Numbered from the stretch's first letter, positions 45,591 through 58,125 are shown. The stretch is 64,000 bases of DNA from Mucidula mucida (GCA_015501055.1 JADNYV010000145.1:31260-95259), one strand, 5' to 3'. Made by a program: numbers and translations. The notes: generated by a model not told the origin, from the letters alone.

Positions 45591-45797
45591 ATGGCATTTG
45601 TTACATGAAACATGAACGAGGTGCATAATAAGAGGTCTATTACTTTCTATTGAAGTCTATGGGAATGTGTATGGTTGGTGGACGATGCATGATTATGAGT
45701 GTGAGAGGGAGAGAGACGCGTGAGTGGTATATCTTTTGAATGATATGTCGACAGGTAGCCCATGATAAGAAACGTATAAAAAATGCGCGCCGGCATA

Positions 45798-46238
45798 TTA
45801 TTGTAAATTGAATTCGGATTCGCAAGAGGTGCCGTTCTTGGTTATTCGGTATCCTTTTTGGCAGAGCGCTACCGAAGGTGTCAATGGCTGAAGCAGACAA
45901 CGGTGAGACTAAATGCTGACCAACGTTGCACTTCCCGCGCGAGCATTGAACGGTGTCGACGCCTTCTATTGCACTGCAGTCCACGCCTTCGTGGACAGAA
46001 AAGTCAAAATCGACGCATCCGCCACAAGATCTACTGATGGGTCAGCCAGAAATCCAGAACAGGCAGAGACGGAAACTCACTCAAGGTCGTTCTGCACATC
46101 AACACACTCCCAGCTAACCGGAAACCCAGCACGAAACGCTGCATGACACTCCATATGTCCGGCGGGACACCTCATCGCTCGCCTCGCACCAACTCCGACG
46201 AATGCCAAAGCAGCAGTAGCCAAGTAAAGTAACTTCAT
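45798..46238 (-). CDS. Small secreted cysteine-rich protein with CPL1-like domain
   Basis: Predicted secreted protein. Start at 46238 gives a signal peptide MKLLYLATAALAFVGVGA. The mature part has regularly spaced cysteines: MRCPAGHMECHAAF, VSWECVDVQNDLESCGGCVD, GVDCSAIEGVDTVQCSRGKC and, in a last exon, LCQKGYRITKNGTSCESEF ending NLQ. The DLESCGGC ... GVDC ... GKC order is that of the CPL1-like/priA group common in Agaricomycetes. The first intron (GTGAGT to AG before TCTTGTGG) is clear; the junction into LCQKGYR does not resolve into a clean phase, so that splice is tentative or a base is missing. Function unknown; relatives are often induced in fruiting or host contact. Confidence 0.7.
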
Positions 46239-46568
46239 GCTGAATGCGTAGTGGTGGAGGAACCCAAAGACGCTGTAATGAGTCGCCGTTTAAGTATAAG
46301 GAAATGAATGTTTTGGACAAGTGGCATACAGGGGCCGCACTTCATCCAGTCAAACAGGAAAAATATATCGGCGTGAGCGCATATTCATGACAAGGAGGTG
46401 CGGCAATCCATAACATCCTCTGCGGACTTGTTGTAAATCAAACAGTTTGATTGAAGAGGAGAATCCATACATGTACATTAGAGGTTAGGAACATATCACA
46501 GTGGATCAATCTACGTCTACAGTCTCAAATTGAGAGAAAACATCGTTGTACAAGACATTAGACTCACA
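46239..46568. other. Intergenic stretch before the K+ channel 3' end
   Basis: Upstream region of the CPL1-like gene and 3' flank of the channel gene. No feature is recognised. Confidence 0.5.
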
Positions 46569-48003
46569 CTATCGGTCCTGGTCTCTCTCCTTTCCTTTAT
46601 CTAATACGTTTAATAACCGTTCAATCATCTTGCCTTGAAGCTCGACCGTAGAGGTCAACGCGTCAATCTGTTTGCTCAACTCTGTCTGGTTCTGGGCGAG
46701 CTTCAAATTGGTGAGGTCCTTTCCCTTTGCGCTGATAGCGGACCGATATCTCGACACCGTTGGGGAATCCAAATCGTTATCGTCGGGAAATCCTTGACTT
46801 TCGGCCATTTTCTCCCATACAATGCTGAATTCGCGTCCAAGTACGAAACTAGGCAATGCGACGAGGAGGAGGCCGCATATAAGTAGCGGCAATGTAACAA
46901 GGCGCCCAAGGAATGAACGCGGCGTGATTTCGCCATAACCGACGGTCGTAATAGCTGCTATTGTTAGGCTGGTCCTATGAGGGGCTGGGCAAAGACTCAC
47001 TAACGAGAACGAACCACGCAGCCGCAGGAATGGAGGCGAACTGTGACGGATCACCGTCAGAGTTAATGAAGGTCTCCAGTGTAGTATCCCAAGTTCCTCG
47101 CTCAGCAAAGTATCTGAGCTACTGTTAGCAACAGGATGTGGATGACGATGATGACAGGACACTCACAGCAAGGTGCTAAACACACTTAAAACCATGATGA
47201 CGAAAAAACAGATAGCTAGAAGTGCGTGTCGGGATCGTCGAACCGAGAGATACATGACTTCGATAGTACTGAGAGGTAAGGTTAGATGGTATTTGAGCTA
47301 GAGGTGTAAACGGCGATTTACAGGAGGATGGTGTGATTGTGACGGAAAGGCCGAAAGACGCGAAGTAGTCTGAACATCCTCAAGATGGAAAATCTGAAGA
47401 AGGTACTCTACTGCGACTATTAATGCCCTGTCTGCGGTGTGAATTTGGGATATTCTCACCGTGTCCTGTTGTAACATCAACTCGATATAGTACGGCAATA
47501 CCGATAGCATATCTATAACGCCAAAAAAGGCTATGACTAGTCAACCAAAATATAGCTCCAAAGCTATTGAACGACTCACAAATCATCCACTTGAACAAAT
47601 TGGTCCACGAAGTACTCCATGCCAGACATCTGGCCACATACTCTATTGTAAAAAGAGCCACCAGGGATGTTTCAAACCCAAACCAGACCTTTGGGGAAAT
47701 GGAATGGAACGCTGGGACCGTCTCCAGAACGGTCACGAGAGCGGAAAGAACGATGAGAAATGTCATGAGGGCGTGGATCAAGAAGGCGCCGGACGAAGAA
47801 GTAGGTTGTTCAAGAAGGGAAAAGAGGTCGCGTTTCCATTCTGGTCCGCCCTGCATGTCCTCGGGGAGGGGATAGACGGATGCATTGGAGTGTATGAATA
47901 TATCGGATATGTCCTGCTCTTCGGTCGTGAACGACGTGTTCCGAGGACGAAATGGGCTTCCATTTGTTCGGATGCGACTGAGTTCTATGCCCCGAGACGA
48001 CAT
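46569..48003 (-). CDS. Voltage-gated-type potassium channel
   Basis: Six-transmembrane K+ channel of the plasma membrane. Start MSSRGIELSRIRTNG at 48003 (the frame opens slightly earlier but the upstream codon is TTG). S1-S3: GAFLIHALMTFLIVLSALVT, VWFGFETSLVALFTIEYVAR and FFGVIDMLSVLPYYIELML after an intron that starts GTGAGTCG. S4 has regularly spaced Arg (FRFSILRMFRLLRVFRPFRH), a voltage-sensor pattern. S5 is HALLAICFFVIMVLSVFST. Pore: TTVGYGE selectivity filter. S6 is LVTLPLLICGLLLVALPSFV. A C-terminal coiled coil follows (LSKQIDALTSTVELQGKMIE), ending RDQDR. About 420 residues. All introns are GT-AG. Confidence 0.88.
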
Positions 48004-48317
48004 GACGGGGGAAGACAACGAATCAAAGGTCTACTCTGGCGTAGAAGTGCTGAGTCAAGTCAGCGAGTGACAGTGGTTCTAGAAGCGGTTCGCCACATAC
48101 TTTGTGCCTCTATTGTGTGATAAATAATGGTAAAATTCCTGTAGAAAGAGACAGATAAAGCGTCGAAACAGCCCTTGGGCGTTAAAGGGCGCGTGGTCAG
48201 AAGCAAGATGGGGGGCGGGCTTGAGCGGGGCGGTCTTATGGTCGGAGGTCGGCCCGATGACCGATGACCGATGACAATTGCGTCAGTCTTCAGCGTCGTA
48301 TAATTTGAACTTGAACC

Positions 48318-49107
48318 ATGACCGCTCCTCGCTGGCAGCGTTGCATTGCCACTGCCCTCGCAGAACACGAAAAAGCCAACAGTATGTGTCTCCAGCTCTG
48401 AAAGTACTTGCAGTACCAAATCAACAACCTTCTAATCGCCCTTAACAGTCCTTCAGTTCGCTTCTGTAGATCCCACTACTCCCATTCCTCATGTTCGTTC
48501 TCTCGTCTTTAGAGGCTTTACCCACCCATCCAACGACCCCAATTTACCTCTTTTGATAATGACTACGGACAGTCGCACCCCGAAGACGTCTCAAATCATC
48601 TCTAATCCCCACGTGCAACTCGCTTGGTGGATTCAAGGATCTAAAGAGCAATACAGGATTGGAGGTCTAGCCAGCGTCATTCCAGCCCCATCCAACGGAC
48701 TCCATAAACACTTTCTTCACTCGACGAAATCAGCTCCCGAAAACAGCGGTATCGGCTCCTTGAATAAGGAAGGCTTTGACTGGGAGAAGAAGAGGAACCA
48801 AGTCTTCAAAGGCATGTCCCCCGTTATGAAAGCGTCGTGGGTCAGACCAGTTCCAGGCACGCCACTGGTTGGCGGCGAGGAGGAGGCGACCAAGTGGCCC
48901 ATCAAACTGAAGGAGCCTGACCAGAACGGAATATTTGATAGCGAAGAGAGCAAGACGCTCTGGGACCTGGCGTTGAGCAACTTTGCATTGGTGGTCGTCG
49001 ATCCGACAGAGGTTGACTATGTCGAGCTGGCTCCGATCCCAAATAGAAGAGCCAGGTTTTGGAAGGACGAGAGTGGTCAATGGCAAGAAGAAGCGTTGGT
49101 TCCGTGA
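48318..49107 (+). CDS. FMN-binding pyridoxamine-phosphate-oxidase-like protein
   Basis: Split-barrel flavoprotein of the Alr4036/Pyridox_oxase_2 type. Exon 1 starts MTAPRWQRCIATALAEHEKA at 48318; after an intron, LQFASVDPTTPIPHVRSLVF and RGFTHPSNDPNLPLLIMTTD. Next are SRTPKTSQIISNPHVQLAWW, EQYRIGGLASVIP, a Trp-rich segment and FALVVVDPTEVDYVELAPIP and NRRARFWKDE. The RTLVFRGF-like and AWW motifs and the VDYVEL end are characteristic of this family. Cofactor FMN is inferred; the reaction is unknown. It diverges from the channel gene about 310 bp upstream. Intact, about 235 residues. Confidence 0.82.
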
Positions 49108-49292
49108 TCGTTCGATGTTATTCTGAACTTTGTTTGCTGTACTTGTGTAAAGTTGATTGTTTGCCGCATAGACGGTATAGACTGTATGTAAAGATGTACA
49201 ATTTCTTTGCAGTGCGCGTCCCTATTCTAGTGATTGGCTGTTCCCCAAAAGCAGAATAGCGGGTATGCTCTCTCACGCTTTTGGTCCTGGCA

Positions 49293-51243
49293 ATGAACCA
49301 AAAGAGCCCTCCCGTCCAGTACAGCGTCACAGATAAAGCCGCGTTGATTCGTCTGCTTGCGGACGTATGGCCAGGCTTGACACGCTGGTTTGTCCTTATT
49401 CTGCAGGCCTCTACGTCGGGCGTGGATCTGCGCAGTAAGGTCTATCCCAGCGCTTCTCCTGGGCAATTCTCCATGTTGGATCTAACGGCACAGTTTCTCA
49501 ATTCGATGAAAACTTTGAACAGCCCAGATGGCGAAAAACTGCTGCATTCCTCTCGCCCGCTCTTGGCTTCGAGTATCAAAACTTTTCTGGTGGCCACGGC
49601 TGACCCTCATCCTGATCACCGCGTAACTGCAGATATATTTGGGCTTTTGACCATATTTCTTACCCGGCCAGGGCTGGGCTTGGTCACTTGCTCGCAGGAC
49701 TATGAAGAAATCATACAAGAACATTCCTCATCCATCGCGCGCGGCTTCGTATCCTCGACAGCCACCGCTGTCGCAAACTGGGATCCACAAACTGCAGGAC
49801 TGAGATCGGGTAGGGTGTTGGATTCCATTTACATCCTCTTCCATGCCCTTTTGCACCTCGGGGATTCGGAGATGGGCACTCTACGAAACGTGACCTCCTT
49901 GGTATACCACAGGCGCGTCGTTTATTGGGTCACGAAGCTTCTCTATCGCATTGCGTTGCTCGGGAATCTCGGAGATAACCTACTGCCATCGCGGCTTCCT
50001 ACATGGGCTGGAAGATCATCCATACTGCTAGGACGTCTCTCGGACTGCAAACAGCCATCGAGGCTCTCCAGGCGAACGCGCCGGCAGTCATGTTACATTC
50101 AGAATGGATTCTGAAGGTTGAGTTGACGCCACTCCCTGAGCGGCTACCTCCGTCGCGCTTGGTCACAGTCGGCTACTTGGTCGGCCAGATGCTGCAGTAT
50201 ATGCAAAAATGCCTGGTGCATCCTCAATTCATCTCAGCGTGCTCCAGCACCAGGCACACATTGAAGCAACACCGCGCGGGATCTCTCGTACTTCCGGCAC
50301 ACCTCCCACGCGAGCGGTTTGAACAATTTACGAATCTTCTGGACGAAAGGATTCGCGAACATCATGACTTTCGCCGATGCACGTACACCTGCAATAACAG
50401 CCGCGTATGTATATACTTCTCCTCGATGTGCAGTCGACTCAAATTTTGGTTGTAGTGTCTCAAAGGGAATGTTCAACGAGAAGACCCCACCAATACTCGT
50501 GGAGCCTTCCGCAGATGCTCCAATTGTTTGCGCGCGCGCTACTGTGATGTGGACTGCCAACGACAAGACTGGCAGCAACATCGACTTGTCTGCCAAGAAA
50601 GCCGCAAGGCGACATCATGTCAGTATCTCACCTGTCGATGTTTTCGTTACTCTACTGATCACCATTGGACAGTGCCATCTCCTAGAGAAAACGACTTCTT
50701 CATTTTCTTACCCAAAATTCCTCCGCGAGCATACGGAGTAAATAGGTAAGTATTACGATGGGGGCGGCCCTCTGGATATCAACGTTGATTTTTACACGGA
50801 TGGACGCGCGAAACTTGCGTTTATGGATACAAAGGCGCTCCCGCCGAAGAGCCGGATGAGCCACGTCGAGCTGGCGGCAGACGAGCATTGGGTTGCTATT
50901 TCGTGCCCTTCGGAGTCGGGGTTGGGTCCGCCCGTGTGTATTTGGGTAGTCTTCACAGATCATCGAGTGCATCGTGCATCTGGGACCAAATTTAGTGCTG
51001 TAGGTACTCTATACCCTCCTTTTGGACGGAGATTTTATCTGACCTGATTACTAGGCATTCAAACAGAGCTCAGAATCCGCAGTGACCTGGATGAAAGACT
51101 GCGCATATAACTTGGGGAAGGCTGTAGTAACCAATGGAACAAGTTCTCCCTCACAAACGGACAACGCCGACAACAATCCCAAAGACGAAGAGGAGGGACA
51201 TGGACGGCAAACTTTATACACATGGCCATCGTGGACCGTTTGA
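49293..51243 (+). CDS. MYND zinc-finger protein
   Basis: Large alpha-helical protein with a MYND finger near the middle-to-end, a class greatly expanded in Agaricomycetes. From the first ATG at 49293: YSVTDKAALIRLLADVWPGL, VYPSASPGQFSMLDLTAQFL and HPDHRVTADIFGLLTIFLTR. After introns, FRRCSNCLRARYCDVDCQRQ followed by DWQQHRLVCQE gives the Cys-x2-Cys, Cys-x3-Cys and His-x3-Cys ligands of a MYND domain. The C-terminus has KYYDGGGPLDINVDFYTDGR, HVELAADEHWVAISCPS and ends TWPSWTV. The first exon may not be the true start, since relatives often have more N-terminal sequence. Binding partners are unknown. Confidence 0.75.
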
Positions 51244-51417
51244 GTGGTGGTACTTTGAGTGAATTTGCTGCGTCATCGGACTAAAAGGAGCCTGAAGAGG
51301 AAACGTATGTACACAACTAGTAAACATGTCCAATGTACAATAACAGATAACAATGAAGACAACCAAGTACAGTGAGCAGTAGAGATAGCAGTTACGACCA
51401 TGAAGAACGAGAGTAAC

Positions 51418-54053
51418 TCAGTTTACTTGAACCGTCTTCAAGAACCTCTTCACGCCTACTGCACGTAGATGTGATATCCGTGTAGGCCCGTCGACGTATG
51501 CTAGTTGTGGTGCGGCCTGAAAAAGATCCATCAGAGGAAAACAGAGTCAACGATGACTTGAAAACATACCAAGGCAAGTCCTTTCGACGCCACCAATCGC
51601 CCTTTGTCGACGACCTTGACCAGCTCCCGCAACATCTCATCCAGCGCGACCGGGTCGTAAACAACATCAGGAAGCAGCGATATCAAGCGATTCGCTGTAC
51701 GCGTGACATTATCTGTTTCTTCCGGACTCTTCTCTTCAGAGAGTTTGCTGAACAGCTCTGCGTAATCCACGAATAACTGACAACGTCATTAAGCCCATGT
51801 GATTGTCAGCGTAAAGCGACATACCTTGCCGCGGATGCTCCAGCCCTCTACGCGCTCGTGTGCAGGGAATTGAGAAAAGAGTTCTCTGAGGGTGTTGATA
51901 TCTCGTCTGCGGAAGTAGGTAAGTGCGAATCACAGATTAATACACAATAAGGTACCTTATAACGGCTTCCGGCGCCAACTCGCGAACCGCAATGTCATGC
52001 GCAGGTGCCCACATCCGTGCGTCAAGGTACAGTTTATACGCGTCGAACGGTCGAGAAAGAGACAATGCATGGATTGCCTGGGTTGAGAACCATCAGAGTC
52101 TGTGAGGGATTTCGCAAAGAGAACACAGACCTGCGCCTCGTTGACCCAAGCCATGGGAAGCTTAAGGCTATCGACCAGTCCTCGTATTACCCAGTCATCG
52201 AAAAGGGGAGCAGAGCGAGCCATGAGATCTTTGACGGCCTTTAGACGGCCAGCTGAGCTCTCGAGATGTAGAAGGACGAAAGCAGCCTCTTGTATCAAGC
52301 CGAGCTGCTCGAGCTGAAGCGAGTACATACTCGTCAAGAGGTCCGCCGTTGGACTGTGACCCTCTACTTCATCCTCCTCTTCGCCGTATGGCTCCTCCCG
52401 ATCAGCAAAATCCCTTACGCCGATAACGCGAGAGATGATGATGTAGAGGTGCCACGCCAAAGAGTAGTCCAACTTTCCAGAGGGCTTGAGCATGTGCGTT
52501 AATGACCACGCTGGATCCGCAAATAGGCGTAAAAGCGCAAATTGGCCATCCGTTTCTACCCCAGGGTGAGAGAAGCGGCCAAAGACTTCTCCAAGTGACG
52601 TGTCGAGGGTTTCAGCATACCAAAGGTGCATGCCGAACGCTCTCTTCCAGTCGTCAATCCCCTCGTCAACTTTTTCACCCGCAAGGATATTGTATATTCG
52701 CCGGATGTACTTGTCAATGTGTACGTCGACCTTGTCGTTTCTCCAGACTTCGATCTGGGATTTTATGTCTTCCCGGAAATCGAGATCTCCACCGGCCTGC
52801 GCAATGAGGGTTGCAAGCTTCATATATCCACCATCCATGGCAGCTTCGCAGGCTCGTTCTATTTGATTTCCGGTAAGAAGCAACCATACTCTTTCAGTGG
52901 GAGTTATGTTGGGGTTTCGTAGAAGAGACTCGACAGTAGGTGACACAGAGTGCTCCAGCCATGCGGAGAAGGCTGCTTTTCGTGCCAAGGAAGATACGCA
53001 ATTCTTTATGTCGACGGTTATCTCTGGTCCTAGACGTGTATTTATGGGATCAAATAGAGCGTGACCAAGACGGAAGAGGGTCGCTTCGTAAGAGTGGTCC
53101 GTGGTTGGAAATAAAGAGGCGAATGAACCAAAGTTGAGATCGAGGGGGGAAGGTGAGGAGAATGGAACATCATCTTGGTCCGGAGAGATGGGTGAATGAG
53201 AAAGGTGGTGTTGGAGTAACTTTGCGGAAAGCTCGCGGGGCTTTTCGTCAGAGTATATTGGTGCAGAGGTGAGGTTGATGATGGAAGAGTTTGAAGATGT
53301 GGCGCTGACGGGAACATTAGCTGAATAGAGGCTGAAGGACGGCAAGGAAACGCACGACTTGGTCGAGGGAGCAGTGAGGGCACCTAGGTGTGCGATTATG
53401 CCACCAGGGCCCCAGCCAACGCGGAACGATCGTCCAAAGGAGAGTCCGGCATCCACAGAGACCTCGTCGTGTCCTTGGAACACAGACGAAGTGGTTGAAA
53501 CACGAGCATATTTTCGTGACGGCCGGTATGCTGGTGGTCCAATGTCATGCGCAAAGGATGCACGCTAGATTAGAGTGAGCTTAGACCAGACGGTGTAGAA
53601 ACCACGGACCTCTCTCGCATCAACTCGCATGCCATCGCCGTCCGAGTCGCGACTGTGTTTCCTATTCAAATGTGGCTGAAGGACGCGTAAAGCGCGCTGT
53701 TCAGGCATATTCATCATGGCGCGCATGTTTTCAGCTTCCTCTGGCATCCTGAATAGAGAAGTCTGCATGACCCGTATCCTCTGCGCGTCCAGGGCGGCCA
53801 TCTGGGGAGGCAGACTGGGTTCGCGCTGTGGCATAATGACATCGTAGTCACCGTCATCGTCCTGGACGAGAGCAGTCTTGTTGCGGACTGGCATGAGCTC
53901 GTCTTCATGCATGTCTGAATCCTCCTGTTCGTCCTCACTCGACTCCTGCTCTGGCTCTTCATCGGCGTCAAAGGGATTCTCTTCGGAAACGTTGTCGTCC
54001 TGTTGCTCGTCGTCGTCGGACTCGTCGCTAGAGTAGGCGCGGAATCTGGCCAT
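51418..54053 (-). CDS. Nucleoporin Nup96/Nup145C (unfused)
   Basis: Y-complex scaffold subunit of the nuclear pore. It starts MARFRAYSSDESDDDEQQDD at 54053, so it is encoded on its own, without the Nup98 GLFG part and autoproteolytic junction found in fused precursors. N-terminal third is acidic. The helical Nup96 domain begins around SFGRSFRVGWGPGGIIAHLG and runs through ARKAAFSAWLEHSVSPTVES, ERVWLLLTGNQIERACEAAM, WRNDKVDVHIDKYIRRIYNI, WKRAFGMHLWYAETLDTSLG, DYSLAWHLYIIISRVIGV and MAWVNEAQAIHALSLSRPFD. It ends HLRAVGVKRFLKTVQVN. Introns are few and in phase. No defect. It converges with the MYND gene, stops 175 bp apart. Confidence 0.9.
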
Positions 54054-54223
54054 GATTGCAGGAGCAGAGCCACTTTTTCGTAGCCACGTGCCTGATCAAT
54101 CCCTCGTTACGTTACTGGCAAACAAAGCAAGGCTACAGTCTGTTCAACTCATAATACAACAAAGTAGCAAGTACAACAAGTAAGCAGTCCTTGTCATTTT
54201 TTTGGATCCTCTTCCTCCGCGGA

Positions 54224-54737
54224 TTACACCCTAATAACAGGGCGACCTTTGCGATCGACCTCCTGGCCAGTATACGCGTCGCGATATCGACGACGACGAC
54301 CGTGCCCAAGGAATCCCCATGATTCATTTCGCGAGCGGTATTTGTAGTGCCTGCTCGAATTGCCGAATCCAAAGAAGCGAGCGATTCGCTCTCCTAGCGT
54401 CAATCTATGCGACGAATGGTGATGATGGGAGGATGAATGGTGATGGCGCCGCGAACGGTGACCACTGTGGCTCGACTGCAAGGCGTAAATAGGCTGCGAT
54501 AAGACGTTCAAGGCGACATACCGGCACAGTGATAACTTGCGGAGCGACAACTTGGGGTGCAACGGTCGTCGTATAGCCCGACGAAGAATGGTGGTGTCGG
54601 CGACCACTAGTGGGGACATATACGACTCCATTGTCGGGATAACCAGTCGAGGCGTACGGCGCCTGACTGTATGCGACTTGCGAGCCGTGGTGGCCATGGT
54701 GCGAATGGGAACCAGGAGAGGGATAGTAGTAGCTCAT
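54224..54737 (-). CDS. Small His-rich protein, family conserved in mushrooms
   Basis: Uncharacterised protein of about 140 residues. Start MSYYYPSPGSHSHHGHHGSQ at 54737. The first exon is Ser/Tyr/His/Val-rich with TTTVAPQVVAPQVITVP. After one intron, SSHSGHRSRRHHHSSSHHHH precedes a conserved core: RLTLGERIARFFGFGN, RYRDAYTGQEVDRKGRPVIR and a final V. The DAYTGQEVDRKGRPVYRV-like ending recurs in many Agaricomycete genomes. The His clusters could bind metal, but that is inference. No signal peptide or membrane segment is seen. Regulation and role are unknown. Confidence 0.72.
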
Positions 54738-54912
54738 AGTCGAAACAAAGAAAGGGAACAATCCCCAAATGATCCGTTCTTATATCAGTGGATACGATCA
54801 CAATAGGTCATAAGCACCATTTCGTCATTTGCACATACTGTACTATTGGGCTGACATTGCCCTTTTCAATCAATCTAAAACCAGTCCAAACGCGTTCCCA
54901 TTCTCACATTCT

Positions 54913-56136
54913 TCATTCCAGGTCCTGGAAATCACCTTCATCCAGGTCATGAGGCTAACCCAATGTCAGCGCGACCAATACACGAATAGCGGTGCTGTGA
55001 CAAACCTCTTTCGGCTCCTCATCTTCGCCATACTGCATAGTATAATCTATATGACTTATCACTGTCTCCAAAGAATCTGGCGACGTTAGATCCAAGGGAA
55101 GAAACGATACCAGTGGATGGTCTTCTATCTACAACATTCATGTCAGCAGTGGAGTCTTTGGAGACGCCACATCTGAATATTTACCAAATGGACAATGGCT
55201 TGATTCAATGCGTGGAATCTTGGGTTAGGCGCGGGCCTGTCGTCCCCGTGAGCAAACGAGAGTAGAAGGGGATCAGGATCCAAGTATCTGCCAACTGAGT
55301 TAGTTCACCAATGTCATATCACGCGAATGCGGGAGACCGCATTAATTTCATTTGGGAGCTGGGGAACATAGACGCCGTGCTCACCTGGCAATATTACGAC
55401 GACCTCGAAGGCCATTACGCGCGCCACCTGACGGGTCCTCAGCGTTGGACGTGACGAGGTCCATTTTTGACATGATGTTGATCCAGGGAATCTCCAGATT
55501 CACCATCGCAGACATGGCAGAAAGGACACCGCTACAACTGATGAGTACGCCGTGCAATGAATCGATGTCAACTGACCTGAAGAACTTGTACTTGTCTTCC
55601 ATGAACTGAGATTCGATAAGGTAGACTGCACATGTCCGTATACCCATTCGTTGAAGATTCTGGACTAGTGTAGGAAGGAACGGATGATGGGTGTATAGTT
55701 CAATTTGACCTATTCCAACGTCAACACCTGGCTTGACATCTCAACTGGGAAGACTTACCGGGGCAATCAATGATTAGATAGTCGTCGTCGTAGCCCCCAA
55801 GTTCCTCTTCGAGCCAGTCCATGTTTTCGAGGAGATATCTGACCGCCGCCCTTAATAACCATCCGGCCCGCCAAGGTTCGGCGCACTCACTCACTCGAAG
55901 CAGTAGACGAGACCGCCATTAGGACCATAATTATACTCGTTCATGACATCCTCAACACTAATAAGGTCCTTGATATCAATAACCGGTTCGTATTCAAAGC
56001 TCGCAGACGACGCCGCGGGATCCAGATTGACAAGATGACCGGTGCGCTTGGACATGTTGAGATGCGTCATGAACGACCGCGAGAACGTCGATTTGCCAGC
56101 GCCCGCGGGGCCAGTGACCAGAACGGCGTAGCGCAT
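54913..56136 (-). CDS. GPN-loop GTPase (Gpn3-type)
   Basis: GTPase required for assembly and nuclear import of RNA polymerase II. Start [20 protein letters not shown] at 56136 contains the P-loop. Then [20 protein letters not shown], the diagnostic Gly-Pro-Asn loop in [36 protein letters not shown] and [19 protein letters not shown] with the G3 DxxG-equivalent region, and [10 protein letters not shown] as the base-recognition motif. C-terminus: [29 protein letters not shown] and a last exon [13 protein letters not shown]. Family Gpn3 is favoured by the [12 protein letters not shown] start and length of about 285 residues. All introns are GT-AG. It diverges from VPS26 with 113 bp between start codons. 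Confidence 0.88.
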
Positions 56137-56249
56137 GGTGACCGTACAGAGCAAGATTTTTTTTTGTAATCCGAAATGGTCATGAACGCCTCTGCTTGCT
56201 TTTGTACCGCCATCTCGCCACGCCGCAGTCAACATCGGCGCCCACAGCC

Positions 56250-57482
56250 ATGGCTGCATACTTTTTCGCGTCGCCCATTGATATTGACATCAAGCTCGCT
56301 GATGAGGACGCCAGGAAACACGCCGAGATCAAAGGAGAGAAGGACAAGGTCGTTTCCTGCCCCATTTATTACGATGGCGACTCTGTTGGCGGCACCGTAC
56401 GTCTACTTGTACTTACCGGCCCATCTCATTCCCTACAGGTCGCTATCCGAGTACGCGACGGCAAGAAACTCACTCACGAGGGCATAAAAGTCGAGTTTAT
56501 TGGCAGCATCGGTTAGCAACGCTAGCTGTCCGCTCATCCGCCTTCTTTACGTCGTCTATAGAGCTATTCTATGACCGTGGTCACCATCAAGAGTTTCTCT
56601 CGCTGTCACAGGAGCTGGCAGCGCCAGGCGACATGCGGCAAGCGCAGACATACGACTTCAATTTCAAGAATGTCGAGAAGCAGTTTGAGAGCTATCAGGG
56701 CATCAATGTCAAGCTACGGTGCGCTCCGCGAACGAAACCTATTCACGATATCTGACTTGCGTTCAGATATTTCATTCGGGTCTCGATATCCCGTAGAATG
56801 GCCGACGTGAACAAGGAACGCGACATCTGGGTGCACTCGTACCGTATGCCGCCCGACAGCAACAATTCCATCAAGATGGAGGTCGGCATTGAAGACTGTC
56901 TGCACATTGAATTCGAATACAACAAGTCCAAGTATTTCGTTTGGCCTCCTTCCCTGCCTAGTCATCCTGACGCCTTCACAGATACCATTTAAAGGACGTT
57001 ATCGTCGGCAAGATCTACTTTCTGCTCGTTCGAATCAAGATCAAGCATATGGAGCTCTCCATCATCAGACGCGAGACTACCGGCGCGCCACCTAACCAGT
57101 ACAACGAGAGTGAAACCATCACCAAATACGAGATCATGGATGGCGCACCCGTTCGAGGTTGGTCTACTTTGTTGGCTCATGTACAGCTCATGAACATACA
57201 CCAGGTGAAACCATTCCAATACGCCTCTTCCTCGGCGGATTTGAGATGACTCCGACTTTCCGCGATGTGAACAAAAAATTCAGTACGCGTTATTACCTGA
57301 ACCTTGTTCTCATCGACGAGGAGAACAGGCGATACTTTAAGCAGCAGGTTAGTTTCCCTAGTCATATCGCTGAAGGCTGTTTCGCTGAGGTCTCTGTAGG
57401 AAATCACTATTTTCAGGATACCGGATGTAAGTTTCTTTCGATATTCTCTATTTTCCTGTCTAATTCCTTCAATCAGAATTGA
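56250..57482 (+). CDS. VPS26: Retromer subunit Vps26
   Basis: Arrestin-fold subunit of the retromer, which recycles cargo from endosomes to the Golgi. Start [20 protein letters not shown] at 56250. Blocks: [140 protein letters not shown] and [16 protein letters not shown] [21 protein letters not shown]-terminal half: [40 protein letters not shown] and [14 protein letters not shown]. The final intron leads to Asn-stop at 57482; without it a longer tail would be read. No frame defect. A decayed partial copy lies about 1 kb downstream. Confidence 0.92.
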
Positions 57483-57773
57483 TTGAGGTCATGGATGGGA
57501 CTGTGTACCTATTTATTGTATTTTTACATGCAGTCTGTAATGGAGAGATCTATCAAGGATATCGTTAAGGGGCACTGAACGACATCAGAAGTATCTTCAA
57601 TGTGCTTCCCTACGAGCATTACTTCCCGACGTAAGGTGATACAAAACAACTTCAGCCTCCAGTACAAGAGACGGCGCTTCGGGTCAACGCCACATTCAGG
57701 TCACGTGGATATCGGAGTCTCAATTTGCTCGCGGGCCGAAACGTTATTCCTGCTCTCCTTCCAGTCATCAAGC

Positions 57774-58125
57774 ATGGGCAAAGGTTTGCTCGTCGTGTTT
57801 GTCGTCCTGTATGGTGCTCATCACCCTCGTCTAGTCCACGGATCCCTCGCGCGCGCTGGAAAAGTGAAGTCGCAGACACCAAAAGTTGAAGCGCAGGAGA
57901 AAAAGAAAACTCCCAAGGGCCGCGCCAAGAAGAGAGTCCTGTACAATCGTCGGTAAGCCTTTTCGACTCTGCTGGTTGCTCATGCCAATCCTGATAATGC
58001 TGATAGTTTCGTGAACGTAACGACACTACCTGGAGGCAAACGACGGATGTAAGTCATCCCCGCACATGGTTGATGATACGCGTATTGACTCTCCTCTGTG
58101 TAGGAACCCAAATCCGGAGAAGTGA
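57774..58125 (+). CDS. RPS30: Ribosomal protein eS30
   Basis: Small-subunit ribosomal protein. Start ATG-Gly-Lys at 57774 in a 10-nt first coding exon, an intron, then [40 protein letters not shown], a second intron, [14 protein letters not shown], a third intron and NPNPEK. At 62 residues it is the complete mature protein, encoded without the ubiquitin-like fusion known from animals. A CACGTG element sits at about 57707 upstream and may be promoter sequence. Strong base bias and intron in the start region are typical for fungal ribosomal protein genes. Confidence 0.95.

Noticed and set aside
47500..47600. Frame break in the K+ channel between KWMI and the third helix.
   Set aside because: Intron GTGAGTCG to CATAG gives SFFGVIDMLSVLPYY in frame.
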